From: Mumia xiangluensis
GTDB lineage: Bacteria > Actinomycetota > Actinomycetes > Propionibacteriales > Nocardioidaceae
Assembly: GCF_010994095.1 (NCBI RefSeq)
Contig: NZ_WJYO01000006.1
Location: forward strand, 372,001-436,000
Length of the DNA: 64,000 nucleotides
Direction: 5' to 3'
Part shown: one piece after another, positions 16,426 through 26,100 of the stretch
How the letters are laid out: every line of letters starts with the position of its first letter
How positions within the stretch are numbered: position 1 is the first letter of the stretch
The notes under the pieces: model-generated
Database searches by the model: none
What the model was told of the DNA's origin: nothing
What the model saw: the letters and a program-made list of their open reading frames with translations, nothing else
Position numbers and translations under genes: made by a program

Positions 16426-16866
16426 TCAGCAGCGGCGGTCGTCCCCGACGACCTTCTGGAGCAGGGCGACGAGGTGGCGCTGCTCGTCCACGGAGAGGTG
16501 CTCGAGCAGTCCGCCCGCGCCGCTGGCACGAAGCCGTCCAAGGCGCTCGAGCGTGTCGCGCCCGCGTGTCGTCAGCTCGACCAGCGTCGCGCGGCGATCG
16601 CTCGGGTCGGGGCGGCGGACGACGTCGCCGGCTCGTTCGGCGGCGTCCACCTTCGAGGTGACGGAGCGTGGGCTCACGCCGAGCATCTCTGCGAGCTCGC
16701 CCGGCCGGGTCGATCCGCCGGCACGCGCGAGCGCCCGCAGCATCCGCATCTGACCGGGCGCCACTGCCTCCTCGCCCATCTGGGCATCGGCCTCGCAGCG
16801 CACCGCGCGCATCGCGGCGTGCAGCAGGGAGAGGAACTCGGCCCCGGTCGGGCCCTCGGTCACCAT
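16426..16866 (-). CDS. MarR family transcriptional regulator
   Basis: 146 residues. The winged helix-turn-helix is clear: MRMLRALARAGGSTRPGELAEMLGVSPRSVTSKVDAAERAGDVVRRPDPSDRRATLVELTTRG, where the DxxDRR wing motif is PDPSDRRA. It is divergent from an ABC exporter with 97 bases between start codons, the usual layout of a MarR repressor controlling an efflux pump and itself. A symmetric candidate operator lies at 16912-16928 and the half-site GTGAAC recurs at 16881. The inducer is probably an exported hydrophobic compound (inference). Confidence 0.92.
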   Translation of the reverse strand: MVTEGPTGAEFLSLLHAAMRAVRCEADAQMGEEAVAPGQMRMLRALARAGGSTRPGELAEMLGVSPRSVTSKVDAAERAGDVVRRPDPSDRRATLVELTTRGRDTLERLGRLRASGAGGLLEHLSVDEQRHLVALLQKVVGDDRRC

Positions 16867-16880
16867 GGCCTCACCCTACC

Positions 16881-16928
16881 GTGAACATTAATGACTTTGT
16901 GTGTACCTGATAGTGAACTAGACTCACT
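16881..16928. promoter_or_regulatory. Candidate MarR operator between regulator and exporter
   Basis: agtgaactagactcact at 16912-16928 has arms agtga/tcact around a 7-base centre, and GTGAAC also occurs at 16881-16886. The A/T-rich acattaatgactttgtgtg lies between them and is a likely promoter core. Suggested from position and symmetry only. Confidence 0.45.
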
Positions 16929-16963
16929 TCTGGTGCAGACCCAGAGAGAACAGGAGGTCTCCC

Positions 16964-18883
16964 ATGGCATTCAGCTCTCCCACCGGAGCCCGCGGCGGTG
17001 GCCGCCGCTCCTTCACCCAAGACTCCTCGATCGCCAAGCACACGCTCCACCGCGACACGTTGCGACGCGTCCTCGCGTTCGCCCGGCCCTACCGTCGCCA
17101 GCTCGCGGTGTTCCTCGTCATCATCGCGATCAGCGCCGCTGCCGGCGCCCTCACCCCGCTCGCGATCCGCGACCTCATCGACCACGGGATCACTGCGGGC
17201 GATCGTGACCGTGTGGTCACCCTCGCGCTCGTCATCGCCGGTCTCGCGATCGTCGGCGCCGCCCTCACCGTCGCCCAGACGTGGGTCTCGTCCCGCATCG
17301 GCGAGCGACTGATCTGGGACCTGCGGACCGCCGTCTTCGACCACGTCCAGCGGATGCCCCTGGCATTCTTCTCCCGGGCCCGCACCGGCGCCCTCGTACA
17401 GCGACTCAACGGAGACGTCCTCGGAGCCCAGCAGGCGTTCACGTCCACGCTCTCCAACGTCGTCAGCAACTCCCTCACGATCGTCTTCACCCTCGCGGCG
17501 ATGCTCGCGATGTCGTGGCAGCTCACGCTGGTCTCGCTCGTCCTGCTCCCCGCGTTCGTGCTGCCGGCACGCTGGGTCGGTCGGAAGCTCGCGGGGCTGA
17601 CCCGAGAGCGCTACGGCCTCAACGCCGACGTTGCCCAGATGATGAACGAGCGGTTCAACGTCGCGGGTGCCCACCTCGTGAAGGTGTACGGTCGCCCCGC
17701 CGCCGAGTCCGCGGACTTCGCTCAGAAGGCCGGCCGCGTCCGCGACACGGGCGTCCAGACCGCGGTCCTCGGCACCTACTTCCGCGCCGGACTGACCACG
17801 GTCGCGGCTGTCGGCACCGCGATCGTGTACGGCGCCGGCGGCCTGATGGCGATCGGCGGGTCACTCACGGTCGGCATGGTGGTCGCGCTGACCGCGTACC
17901 TGGGACGCCTGTACGGCCCGATCACCGCGATGTCCAACGTCCAGGTGGACGTGATGACCGCGCTGGTCAGCTTCGAGCGCGTCCTCGAGGTGCTCGACCT
18001 CGAACCGATGGTCGCCGACGCTCCCGACGCCCACGACCTCGCCGACGACCTGCGGCGCCACGGGGCCACGCTCGAGCTCGACCGGGTGGCGTTCCGCTAC
18101 CCGGCAGCGGCGGAGGTGTCGCTGGCCTCGCTCGAGGACGTCGCGACGCTCGGCAACGACCCGGTCTCGGACACGCTCCGCGACGTCAGCTTCTCCGTCC
18201 CCGCCGGCGCCACCGTCGCGCTCGTCGGGCACTCCGGTGCCGGCAAGACGACGATCTCCCAGCTCGCGACCCGCATGTACGACCCGACCGCGGGCGTCGT
18301 CCGGATCGCCGGGGCGGACCTGCGTGACGTGACCCAGCAGTCGCTCCACGACGCGGTCGGCGTCGTCACGCAGGAGGCCCACGTCTTCCACGACACCATC
18401 GCCGCCAACCTGCGCTACGCCAAGCCCGACGCCACCGACGCCGAGCTCGAGACGGCACTCCGCCGGGCCCACGTGTGGGACCTGGTCGCCTCGCTCCCGA
18501 GCGGTCTCGAGACGGTGGTCGGCGACCGGGGCTACCGACTCTCCGGTGGCGAGCGTCAAAGGCTCGCGATCGCGCGGATGCTGCTCAAGCAGCCGGCGTT
18601 CGTCGTGCTGGACGAGGCGACGGCCCACCTCGACTCCGAGTCCGAGGCCGCCGTCCAGGCCGCGTTGGACGAGGCGCTGTCGACGTGCACCTCGCTGGTC
18701 ATCGCGCACCGGCTGTCGACCATCCGCAACGCCGACCTCATCCTGGTCCTCTCCGAGGGGCGCGTCGTCGAGAGCGGTACCCACACCGAGCTCCTCGGTG
18801 TAGGCGGGACGTACGGGGACCTCTACCGGACGCAGTTCGCCGCTGACGCCGCTCGTGCGGATGAGGACGTCGCGGCAGCGTGA
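16964..18883 (+). CDS. ABC exporter, fused membrane and ATPase domains
   Basis: 639 residues, a half-transporter that should act as a dimer. Six membrane helices occupy about residues 35-330 (FLVIIAISAAAGALTPLAIRDL onward). The nucleotide-binding domain has Walker A GHSGAGKTT near 421, signature LSGGERQRLAIARM near 526 and Walker B FVVLDEATAHLD near 545. An extra insertion between the two domains (AAEVSLASLEDVATLGNDPVS) is typical of several actinomycete multidrug/lipid exporters. Control by the divergent MarR gene suggests a drug- or lipid-efflux role. Confidence 0.92.
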   Translation: MAFSSPTGARGGGRRSFTQDSSIAKHTLHRDTLRRVLAFARPYRRQLAVFLVIIAISAAAGALTPLAIRDLIDHGITAGDRDRVVTLALVIAGLAIVGAALTVAQTWVSSRIGERLIWDLRTAVFDHVQRMPLAFFSRARTGALVQRLNGDVLGAQQAFTSTLSNVVSNSLTIVFTLAAMLAMSWQLTLVSLVLLPAFVLPARWVGRKLAGLTRERYGLNADVAQMMNERFNVAGAHLVKVYGRPAAESADFAQKAGRVRDTGVQTAVLGTYFRAGLTTVAAVGTAIVYGAGGLMAIGGSLTVGMVVALTAYLGRLYGPITAMSNVQVDVMTALVSFERVLEVLDLEPMVADAPDAHDLADDLRRHGATLELDRVAFRYPAAAEVSLASLEDVATLGNDPVSDTLRDVSFSVPAGATVALVGHSGAGKTTISQLATRMYDPTAGVVRIAGADLRDVTQQSLHDAVGVVTQEAHVFHDTIAANLRYAKPDATDAELETALRRAHVWDLVASLPSGLETVVGDRGYRLSGGERQRLAIARMLLKQPAFVVLDEATAHLDSESEAAVQAALDEALSTCTSLVIAHRLSTIRNADLILVLSEGRVVESGTHTELLGVGGTYGDLYRTQFAADAARADEDVAAA

Positions 18884-18981
18884 TGCGACGTCCGTACCTG
18901 CACACCGCTTGCCCTCGGCCGCCAGACGGAGTGTGATCGACCTGGGAGCAACGACGACGAGGTCGAACGGGGTGGCGAGCC

Positions 18982-21111
18982 ATGGGCGTGAAGGCTTCGG
19001 ACGAGAGCCGCAGGGGCGGCCAGGGCGGGGCGGCGGTCGCGGTGCAGAGCCCGGCGGACCTCCGCAACATCGCCGTCGTCGGTCCGTCGGGCTCGGGGAA
19101 GACCACGCTCGTCGAGGCGCTCCTCGCCGCGTCCGGCACGATCCCCCGCGCGGGTTCGGTCGAAGCCGGTACGACGGTGGGCGACCACGATCCCGCTGCG
19201 GTCCGGCAGCACCGCACGGTCGGTCTGTCGGTCGCCCCGCTCGTGCACGACGGCACGAAGGTCAACCTGATCGACACACCCGGGTACGCCGACTTCGTGG
19301 GCGAGCTCCGTGCCGGGCTCCGCGCGGCGGACGCCGCGCTGTTCGTCGTCTCAGCGACTGACGAGGTCGACGGGGCGACCCGCGCGGTGTGGGAGGAGTG
19401 CGCCGCGGTCGGGATGCCCCGCGCGCTGGTCGTCGCGCGCATCGACCACCAGCGGGCGAACGTCGATGGCGCGGTCGCCGGTCTGCGTGCAGCGCTCGGC
19501 GACGGGGTCCACCCGGTGTACGAGCTCGCGCCCGACGGCCTGATCGGTCTCATCAGTCTCCGGCGGTCCGTGTACGCCGACGGCGTCCGTACGCTCGTGG
19601 ACCCCGACGGAGCAGATCTCGCCACCATCGGTCCCGACCGCGACGCGCTGATCGAGGCGGTGATCGGCGAGAGCGAGGACGAGGAGCTGATGGAGCGCTA
19701 CCTCGCCGGGGAGCCGGTCGATCCCGAGGTGCTGATCCGCGACCTCGAGACGGCAGTGACCCGCGGCGCGCTCTTCCCGGTGTTCCTCGTCTCGTCCGTC
19801 AGCGGCGTCGGCGTGGCCGATCTGCTCGACGCGATGCCACGGGCGTTCCCGTCGCCGCTGGAGCGGCCGCTCCCGGTGGCGACCGATCCACGGGGAGCCA
19901 AGCACACCCCGCTCGCGGCCGACCCCGACGGACCCTTCGTCGCCGAGGTGATCCACACCGAGGTGGACGCGTACGTGGGGCGCGTCTCGCTGCTGCGCAC
20001 CTTCTCCGGGACCCTCCGGCCGGACGACACCGTGCACGTCTCCGGGCACGGCATGGCCGACCGCGGGCACGAGGACCACGACGCCGACGAGCGCGTCGCC
20101 CACGTCTACTCAGCCCTCGGCGGCACGCTCAGCGCACTGCCGTACGCCGTCGCCGGCGACATCTGCGCCGTTACCAAGATCGGCTCCGCCGAGACCGGCG
20201 ACACCCTCTCGTCGCCCGCCGACCCGATGCTCATCGACCCCTGGCCGATGCCCGAGCCGCTCCTCCCGATCGCCGTCGTCGCCAAGACGCGGCGTGACGA
20301 GGACACGTTGTCCCGCAACCTCGCCCGCCTCGCGGCCGCCGACCCGACCCTGCGGCTCGAGCGCAACGCCGAGACGGGACAGCTCGTGCTGTGGTGCATG
20401 GGCGAGTCCCATGCCGACGTCGTCCTGTCCCGTCTGCGCGAGGGGGGCGCCGACGTCGAGACCGAGCCCGTGGTCGTCGCGCTGCGCGAGACGTTCTCAG
20501 GCCGGACCTCCGGGGAGGGGCGGCACGTGAAGCAGTCGGGCGGCCACGGCCAGTACGCGGTCTGCCAGATCGAGGTCGAGCCTCTCCCCCGCGGGAGCGG
20601 CTTCACGTTCGTCGACAAGGTGGTCGGCGGCGCCGTGCCCCGCCAGTTCATCCCCAGCGTGGAGAAGGGCGTGCGGTCACAGCTCGCGAAGGGGGTCTTC
20701 GAGGGCTGTCCCGTGGTGGATGTCCGGGTCACGCTGACCGGCGGCAAGGCGCACAGCGTGGACTCGTCCGACGCCGCGTTCCAGACTGCGGGCGCGCTCG
20801 CCCTGAAGGACGCGGCCTCCCGTGCTCACGGCGTCCTCCTCGAGCCCGTCGACGAGGTCGCGGTCGAGGTCCCCGACGAGTACCTCGGCACGGTCCTCGA
20901 GGACCTGTCGTCGCGCCGTGGCCGCGTGCAGGGGACCGAAGCCGCCGACGGCGGCCGCAGCGTCGTCCGCGCAGCCGTCCCCGCCACCGAGCTCCTGAGC
21001 TACTCGGTCGTGCTCCGCTCGCTCACGTCGGGAGCGGCGTCGTTCACGCGCGCGTTCGCGCACTACGAGGTGCTGCCGGAGGGCGCTGCGGCGCGATCGC
21101 GCCTACGCTGA
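18982..21111 (+). CDS. fusA2: Elongation factor G-like protein EF-G2
   Basis: 709 residues with the domain order of EF-G. G1 is GPSGSGKT (34-41) and G3 is DTPGYADF (98-105). The position of the guanine-specificity motif NKxD reads ARID (152-155), so it is degenerate. Domains II-V follow (VAEVIHTEVDAYVGRVSLLRTFSG; GRHVKQSGGHGQYAVCQIEVEP; VEVPDEYLGTVLEDLSSRRGRVQG). Mycobacterial FusA2-type paralogs share these traits and do not replace EF-G in translocation as far as is known. It may bind ribosomes under stress. It stands alone, followed by a histone-like gene. Confidence 0.88.
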   Translation: MGVKASDESRRGGQGGAAVAVQSPADLRNIAVVGPSGSGKTTLVEALLAASGTIPRAGSVEAGTTVGDHDPAAVRQHRTVGLSVAPLVHDGTKVNLIDTPGYADFVGELRAGLRAADAALFVVSATDEVDGATRAVWEECAAVGMPRALVVARIDHQRANVDGAVAGLRAALGDGVHPVYELAPDGLIGLISLRRSVYADGVRTLVDPDGADLATIGPDRDALIEAVIGESEDEELMERYLAGEPVDPEVLIRDLETAVTRGALFPVFLVSSVSGVGVADLLDAMPRAFPSPLERPLPVATDPRGAKHTPLAADPDGPFVAEVIHTEVDAYVGRVSLLRTFSGTLRPDDTVHVSGHGMADRGHEDHDADERVAHVYSALGGTLSALPYAVAGDICAVTKIGSAETGDTLSSPADPMLIDPWPMPEPLLPIAVVAKTRRDEDTLSRNLARLAAADPTLRLERNAETGQLVLWCMGESHADVVLSRLREGGADVETEPVVVALRETFSGRTSGEGRHVKQSGGHGQYAVCQIEVEPLPRGSGFTFVDKVVGGAVPRQFIPSVEKGVRSQLAKGVFEGCPVVDVRVTLTGGKAHSVDSSDAAFQTAGALALKDAASRAHGVLLEPVDEVAVEVPDEYLGTVLEDLSSRRGRVQGTEAADGGRSVVRAAVPATELLSYSVVLRSLTSGAASFTRAFAHYEVLPEGAAARSRLR

Positions 21112-21136
21112 CCGTGCCCCCACGCAAGGAGGACCC

Positions 21137-21799
21137 ATGGCCAAGAGCACGAAGAGCAGCAAGGTCGAGATCCAGCTGCGCAAGCGCATCGCCGAGCTCG
21201 AGAAGGCGCTCGATGATGCGACCAGCCGCCTGAAGCGGGCCCGCAAGGACGCTGACAAGTCACGCGCCGATGCGGAGAAGGCGATCCGCAAGGCGTCGAA
21301 GTCGGCCCAGCGCAAGATCGCCGAGACGGTCGACGCCGCACGCGACGAGCTCGCGCGCCTGGGCTCGTCCGCTGTCAGCAGGGCGACCGGCGGAGGTAGC
21401 GCGACCGCACCGCAGTCGGCACCGCCCTCGGCGGCGACCACAGCCCCGACGGCGGCGCCGGATCAGACGCTCAAGAAGGTCGCGGCACGAGATGTGCCCA
21501 AGCCGGCGTCGAAGCCTGCAGCGAAGAAGACGACCGCCAAGAAGACGACCGCCAAGAAGACCACGACCAAGAAGACCACCACGAAGAAGACCGCGGCCAA
21601 GAAGGCTCCGGCGAAGAAGACGACCACGGCCAAGAAGGCCCCGGCCGAGAAGACGGCGGCCGCCGCATCGGCAACGGCGCCCGCCGGGTCGTACGCCTCG
21701 ATGACCGTCGTCGAGCTCCGCAAGGCGGCACGCGAGAAGGGCGTGAAGGGCTACACCTCCCTCTCGAAGGCGCAGCTGGTCGCCCGGCTCCAGGGCTGA
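21137..21799 (+). CDS. Histone-like Lys/Ala/Thr-rich protein with Rho-N/SAP-like end
   Basis: 220 residues in three parts. An N-terminal charged coiled coil (VEIQLRKRIAELEKALDDA and following, about 1-75) comes first. A central tail of repeated AKKTT/KKAPAKK units (about 125-180) resembles eukaryotic histone H1 and the tails of actinomycete HupB/Hns-like proteins. The end is a small helical domain, MTVVELRKAAREKGVKGYTSLSKAQLVARL, like the Rho N-terminal or SAP fold. It is probably a nucleoid or nucleic-acid-binding protein. A hairpin terminator follows the stop. No signal peptide. Confidence 0.8.
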   Translation: MAKSTKSSKVEIQLRKRIAELEKALDDATSRLKRARKDADKSRADAEKAIRKASKSAQRKIAETVDAARDELARLGSSAVSRATGGGSATAPQSAPPSAATTAPTAAPDQTLKKVAARDVPKPASKPAAKKTTAKKTTAKKTTTKKTTTKKTAAKKAPAKKTTTAKKAPAEKTAAAASATAPAGSYASMTVVELRKAAREKGVKGYTSLSKAQLVARLQG

Positions 21800-21810
21800 G
21801 CGCGCGTCGC

Positions 21811-21845
21811 GTCCCCGATCCGTGCACCGCGCACAGATCGGGGAC
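21811..21845 (+). terminator. Hairpin terminator after the histone-like gene
   Basis: gtccccgatc (21811-21820) and gatcggggac (21836-21845) form a perfect 10-bp stem. The spacer adds a gtgc/gcac stem. It starts 12 bases after the stop codon. Confidence 0.65.
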
Positions 21846-22008
21846 CACCGCGCGCCCGCGAACGTCGCCTGGGCCGTCGCCCGGTCTGCCCTGACCGCGG
21901 GACGTCCGAGCCGCACTGTTCAGCGAGTAGCCACCCGGACGTCACCGTCACGCCCCCACGGTGCTCGTAGCGTCGTCAGGCCAGCGCAGCCGACTCGAAG
22001 GAACCCCC

Positions 22009-23088
22009 ATGCGCAGACTGGTCACCACCGGCGTCGCGGTCGCCTCGACCGTTCTTCTCCTCGCGGCGATGCCCGCGACGGCAGAGGCCACCGACCGACA
22101 CTCCCACCACGGCAACCACCACCGCGCCGCGTTCGACCTCCAGGCACACCGCGGCGGGGTCGGCCTGACCACCGAGAGCACCGTCGCCGGATTCGCGAAG
22201 GCGCTCTCCCTCGGAGTCACGACCCTCGAGCTCGACACGCAGGTCACCAAGGACGAGAAGGTCGTCGTGACGCACGACCGGCGCGTCTCCGCGACGATCT
22301 GCAAGGACACCGCGCCGGCGAGCGCGGGAGACCCGCAGTTCCCCTACGTCGGCAAGTACGTCAAGGACCTCACGCTGGCCCAGCTGCAGACGATGGACTG
22401 CGGCCACCAGCAGCGACCCGGCTTCCCGCAACAGGAGGTCGTCAGCGGCGCCCGGATGGCCGAGCTGAAGGACGTCTTCGCTCTCGTGAAGAAGCGCAAG
22501 GCCTGGGGCGTCACGCTCAACGTCGAGACCAAGGTGGAGGCTGGCGCACCGCACGAGACGGCTCCCCGCGATCTGTTCGTCCGCAGGGTCGCCGCCGAGA
22601 TCCGACGCTCCGGTCTGAGCCGTCAGGTCACTGTGCAGTCGTTCGACTGGGGCGCCCTCATGCTGATGCACCGCGTCTCGCCGAGGATCCCTCTCGTCGC
22701 ACTGACCAACCGCGACTTCCTGCAGGTCGGGCAGCCGGGAGCCTCGCCGTGGCTGGGCGGCATCGACGCGGACGACTTCGGCGGCGACTTCGTGCGCGCT
22801 GCGGCGTCGATCGACGGTGTCACGACGCTCTCCCCCGTCTACGGAACGCCCCAGAACGGCACGATCGACCAGCCGGGCTTCACGTTCTACGTGACGCCGC
22901 AGATGGTCCGCGACGCGCACCGACGTGGGCTCGACGTCGTGCCGTGGACGTGCGACGACATGCCGACCGTGGCGGCACTGATGGACATGGGGGTCGACGG
23001 GATCATCACCGACTACCCCGACCGCGTGCGTACGCTCATGGCCGAGCGCGGGATGCGGCTCCCGCGCGCGTACCCCGCCCGACGCTGA
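22009..23088 (+). CDS. Secreted glycerophosphodiester phosphodiesterase
   Basis: 359 residues. The signal peptide spans about 1-27 (RRLVTTGVAVASTVLLLAAMPATAEA). The GDPD catalytic set is present: FDLQAHRGGVGLTTESTVAGF (first catalytic His and the ExT segment), TLELDTQVTKDEKVVVTHDR (ELD and second His). A long lid insertion lies between (ATICKDTAP to GARMAEL). The end (GVDGIITDYPDRVRTLM) is the usual GDPD terminus. It releases glycerol phosphate from extracellular glycerophosphodiesters. The ATG at 22009 has the ribosome binding site gaaggaacc. A perfect-palindrome terminator follows. Confidence 0.93.
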   Translation: MRRLVTTGVAVASTVLLLAAMPATAEATDRHSHHGNHHRAAFDLQAHRGGVGLTTESTVAGFAKALSLGVTTLELDTQVTKDEKVVVTHDRRVSATICKDTAPASAGDPQFPYVGKYVKDLTLAQLQTMDCGHQQRPGFPQQEVVSGARMAELKDVFALVKKRKAWGVTLNVETKVEAGAPHETAPRDLFVRRVAAEIRRSGLSRQVTVQSFDWGALMLMHRVSPRIPLVALTNRDFLQVGQPGASPWLGGIDADDFGGDFVRAAASIDGVTTLSPVYGTPQNGTIDQPGFTFYVTPQMVRDAHRRGLDVVPWTCDDMPTVAALMDMGVDGIITDYPDRVRTLMAERGMRLPRAYPARR

Positions 23089-23097
23089 CCGCGCGAC

Positions 23098-23125
23098 CCG
23101 GGGAGCGGCACGTGCCGCTCCCCGG
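23098..23125. terminator. Bidirectional terminator, perfect 28-base palindrome
   Basis: ccggggagcggcac (23098-23111) is followed directly by its reverse complement (23112-23125). It lies between the convergent GDPD and rhamnosidase genes and can fold on both strands. Confidence 0.75.
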
Positions 23126-23140
23126 AACGCTCCGCACGGG

Positions 23141-26100
23141 TCAGGGGCCGTAGACCTCGAGCTCTGCCAGCTGGAGGCGGTGGTATCCCGCGCCTGACTC
23201 GTCCGGCGACGGGCGACCCAACGTGTGGGTGCGCAGCCGTACGAAGCGCCCGTTGCCCTCGACCTCGTAGCCGAGCGGTCGGCTGCCGTCGGTGGCCTGG
23301 CCGACGAGCGACCTGACCGTACGCCAGGTGGTCCCGTCGTCGGAGACCTCCAGGTCGAAGTCGAGCGGGAAGTTGGCGCCGCTGGTGCCCCGGCCATCGC
23401 CAGGCACCTCGGTCCGGGGGTACACCCAGACGCTGCCGAGGTCGCGCGCCGCCCCGAGATCGACGGTCACCCACTCCTCGGACTCCGGCACCGTGCTCCA
23501 CGGGTCGCTCGTGTAGCCCTTCGACGCCGGTGTGCTCTCGCGGACACCGTCGGTGAGGTTGGCCGCCGACCACCCGCAGCAGCTCAGCGTGCGGCGAGCA
23601 GTCACCGGCCGGCCGGCCGCCAGGTTCGCCGCCTGGTCCGGCACCTGCGGTGCGCGGTCGAGTGCGACCTGGTCGACCTGGAACCGGCCGCCCCATGCTC
23701 CGGCGTTGCTCCCGCGGAACGCGATCTCGACACCCGTCACCGACGTCGCCGCCCATGCACGGAGGTCCACCTCGACCTTGTTCCACCGGTCCGGCGTGAT
23801 CCGTACCGTCTTCTCGTACGGCTGGGCGCCCTCCCCCGTGAGGCGCACCCGCACCTCCGACACGCTGCCCCCTCCGCCGTAGGCGTTGACGTACGCAAGC
23901 AGGCTCGTCGCGTCGCCGACCGCGATCGGCGACGACGGCGTCGCCGCGACGCTCCGCCACGCGTTGGCGGCCCGTCCTGCGACCGGCGTCGCCTCGAGCG
24001 CCCCTGTCCCCAGGCGCGGGCCACCTGGTCCGTTCGCGAACGAGCGGACGGACTCGGCGCTCGCCGTACCCTCACCCGCCGTCCACCCGTCGAGCCCGCC
24101 CTCGAAGTTGTAGAGCAGGTCCATGCCGGCCGGAAGGCACGCCTCGCCGGAGGAGTCGGCGGAGCATCCCGGCCCTCGCAGGTACGCCTCGCCCCGGACG
24201 CGTCCGACGAAGGCGCCGTCGGCGTACGCGTCGAGAACCACACGGCCCGTCGCGCTCGCACCGTCGGACGCGGTCAGGGCCAGGGTGGCGGTGGCGGTGC
24301 CGTCGGCGGGCACCGTGAACACGCGCTCGTCGGCGAGCGTCCATCCGTCGGGGACCGTGACGGCGCGGAGCTCGATGCTCGCGGGTCGGCTCGGGCTCAG
24401 GTTGCGCAGCGGCAGGCTCAGGGTCGCTGACTCGCGGGCGGTGACGACCCGCGGCGCCACGCTCAGCGCACCGATCTCGACCGGTGCCTCCACCACGGCC
24501 TCGACGGTGAACGGGTGGTCGACCTCGATCCCCTTCACGTCGTACGACACGGTGCCGGGGACGACGACCGGCCCGAGCTCCTGCGTCTTCGCGACCGACA
24601 CCTCGACGCGCGCCGTGGCGGTCGCCTTCGGAGCGATCTGCGCCGGGAGGGTGTCGACGGTCTTCACCGTCCACCCCTGCGGCGGGTCGAACGAGAGACC
24701 ATCGGTGGACAGTGCCGAACGGCCGGTGTTCTCGACCCGGACGTCGACCGTCGTCGTCTCCCCCGGCAGCAGTCGCCCGGCCGCGCTCGCAGTCACGGTC
24801 ACGCCGTTCGCCCGTGAGACCTCCGGTGCGAGCAGGCGCGCCACCCGGTCGACCAGCGGACGCAGCGCGGCGTACCCGGCGTCGTTCAAGGATCCGCGCC
24901 GGTTCTCCCACGCCACCGCGGCGACGAGGAGGTTCGTGAGGCGCAGCGCCACGGCCGTCGCCTCGTCGGCGGGCGCCGCCCTGCCCTTGAGCCGCAGGGC
25001 AGACGCCACGCGCACGGAGGCGTCGGCGGCGGTGGTCGCCGCGCGGAGACGGAGGCGCCCGGCGGACGACAGCTCGCCGCTGCGCTGCAGCCGGTCGATC
25101 TCCGCTCCGACCTTCGTGAGGGCGTCGTCGGCACGACCGAGCGCGCCGGCCGTGCGGTCGACGACCAGCTCGTACGATCCGGAGCCGAGCGTCACGAGGG
25201 CGTCCTTGCCCCTGGCCTCGACCTCACGCACTCCCGGACGGTCGGCGGCGTAGCCGAGCTCACGGCCACTCCCCTCAAGCACGTCCTCGACCGCGGCCTT
25301 CGGGACCCGCACCTCGGCGGTCGCACCGACCGGGACGGTGACCTTCTGCACGAGCGCACCGTGCCGGTGGAACCAGCGCGTCGACGCGTCACCCCTCGGC
25401 GTACGGATCGTCGCGGCGGCTTCATCGAGGTCGGCGTGGAGCTCCGGATCAACCCGCAGCGTCTCGTACCCCGTCGATTCCGCGGTCTGGCCCAGGCCGG
25501 CCACCCGGTCGTACAGCCAGGCGTCGATCGAGCTGAACATCGGGTGGTTCAGCGACGAGACGCCCCGCCAGTCCTCCCAGATCGTGCCCGGGCCGTTCGC
25601 GAGCATGTAGCCCCAGCCCGGATACTCCTCGTTCCGCACGACGTCGAGCACGAGGTCGGAGCGGCCGTAGGCGGCGAGCGCCTCCGGGATGTACTTGATG
25701 CCCGGGAGGCCACCGGTGAAGTGGCCGTCCTTCGCCTCGACCTGGCCGACGAGGGTCGCGAGCACGTCCTTCTCGCGGCCCTCGGGGACGACGCCGAGGA
25801 GCAGCGGGAAGGCGTTCGAGAACTGGCTCGGGCCGTACGTCGCGTCGACGTCGTCGAAGTAGCGCGCGTTGATCGCGTCACGCACCTCGGCGGCGCGGGC
25901 GCGGAAGCGTACGGCGTCGTCGTCGTGGCCGGTCTGCGTCGCCATCGTCGTCATCTCGCGCAGCACCCAGAAGAAGAACGCGCTGCGGAACAGCGTGCCG
26001 TCGGTGCTCTCGACCGCAACCCAGTCCTGACCCCACTGCTGCGACGGGCGCGTCACCAGGCCGCCGGAGGTCGTCGTCTCCACGTACGCGATCCAGCGCG

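Noticed and set aside
21530-21660. AAGAAGACG repeats considered as a separate repeat element
   Set aside because: They simply encode the Lys/Ala/Thr tail of the histone-like protein.
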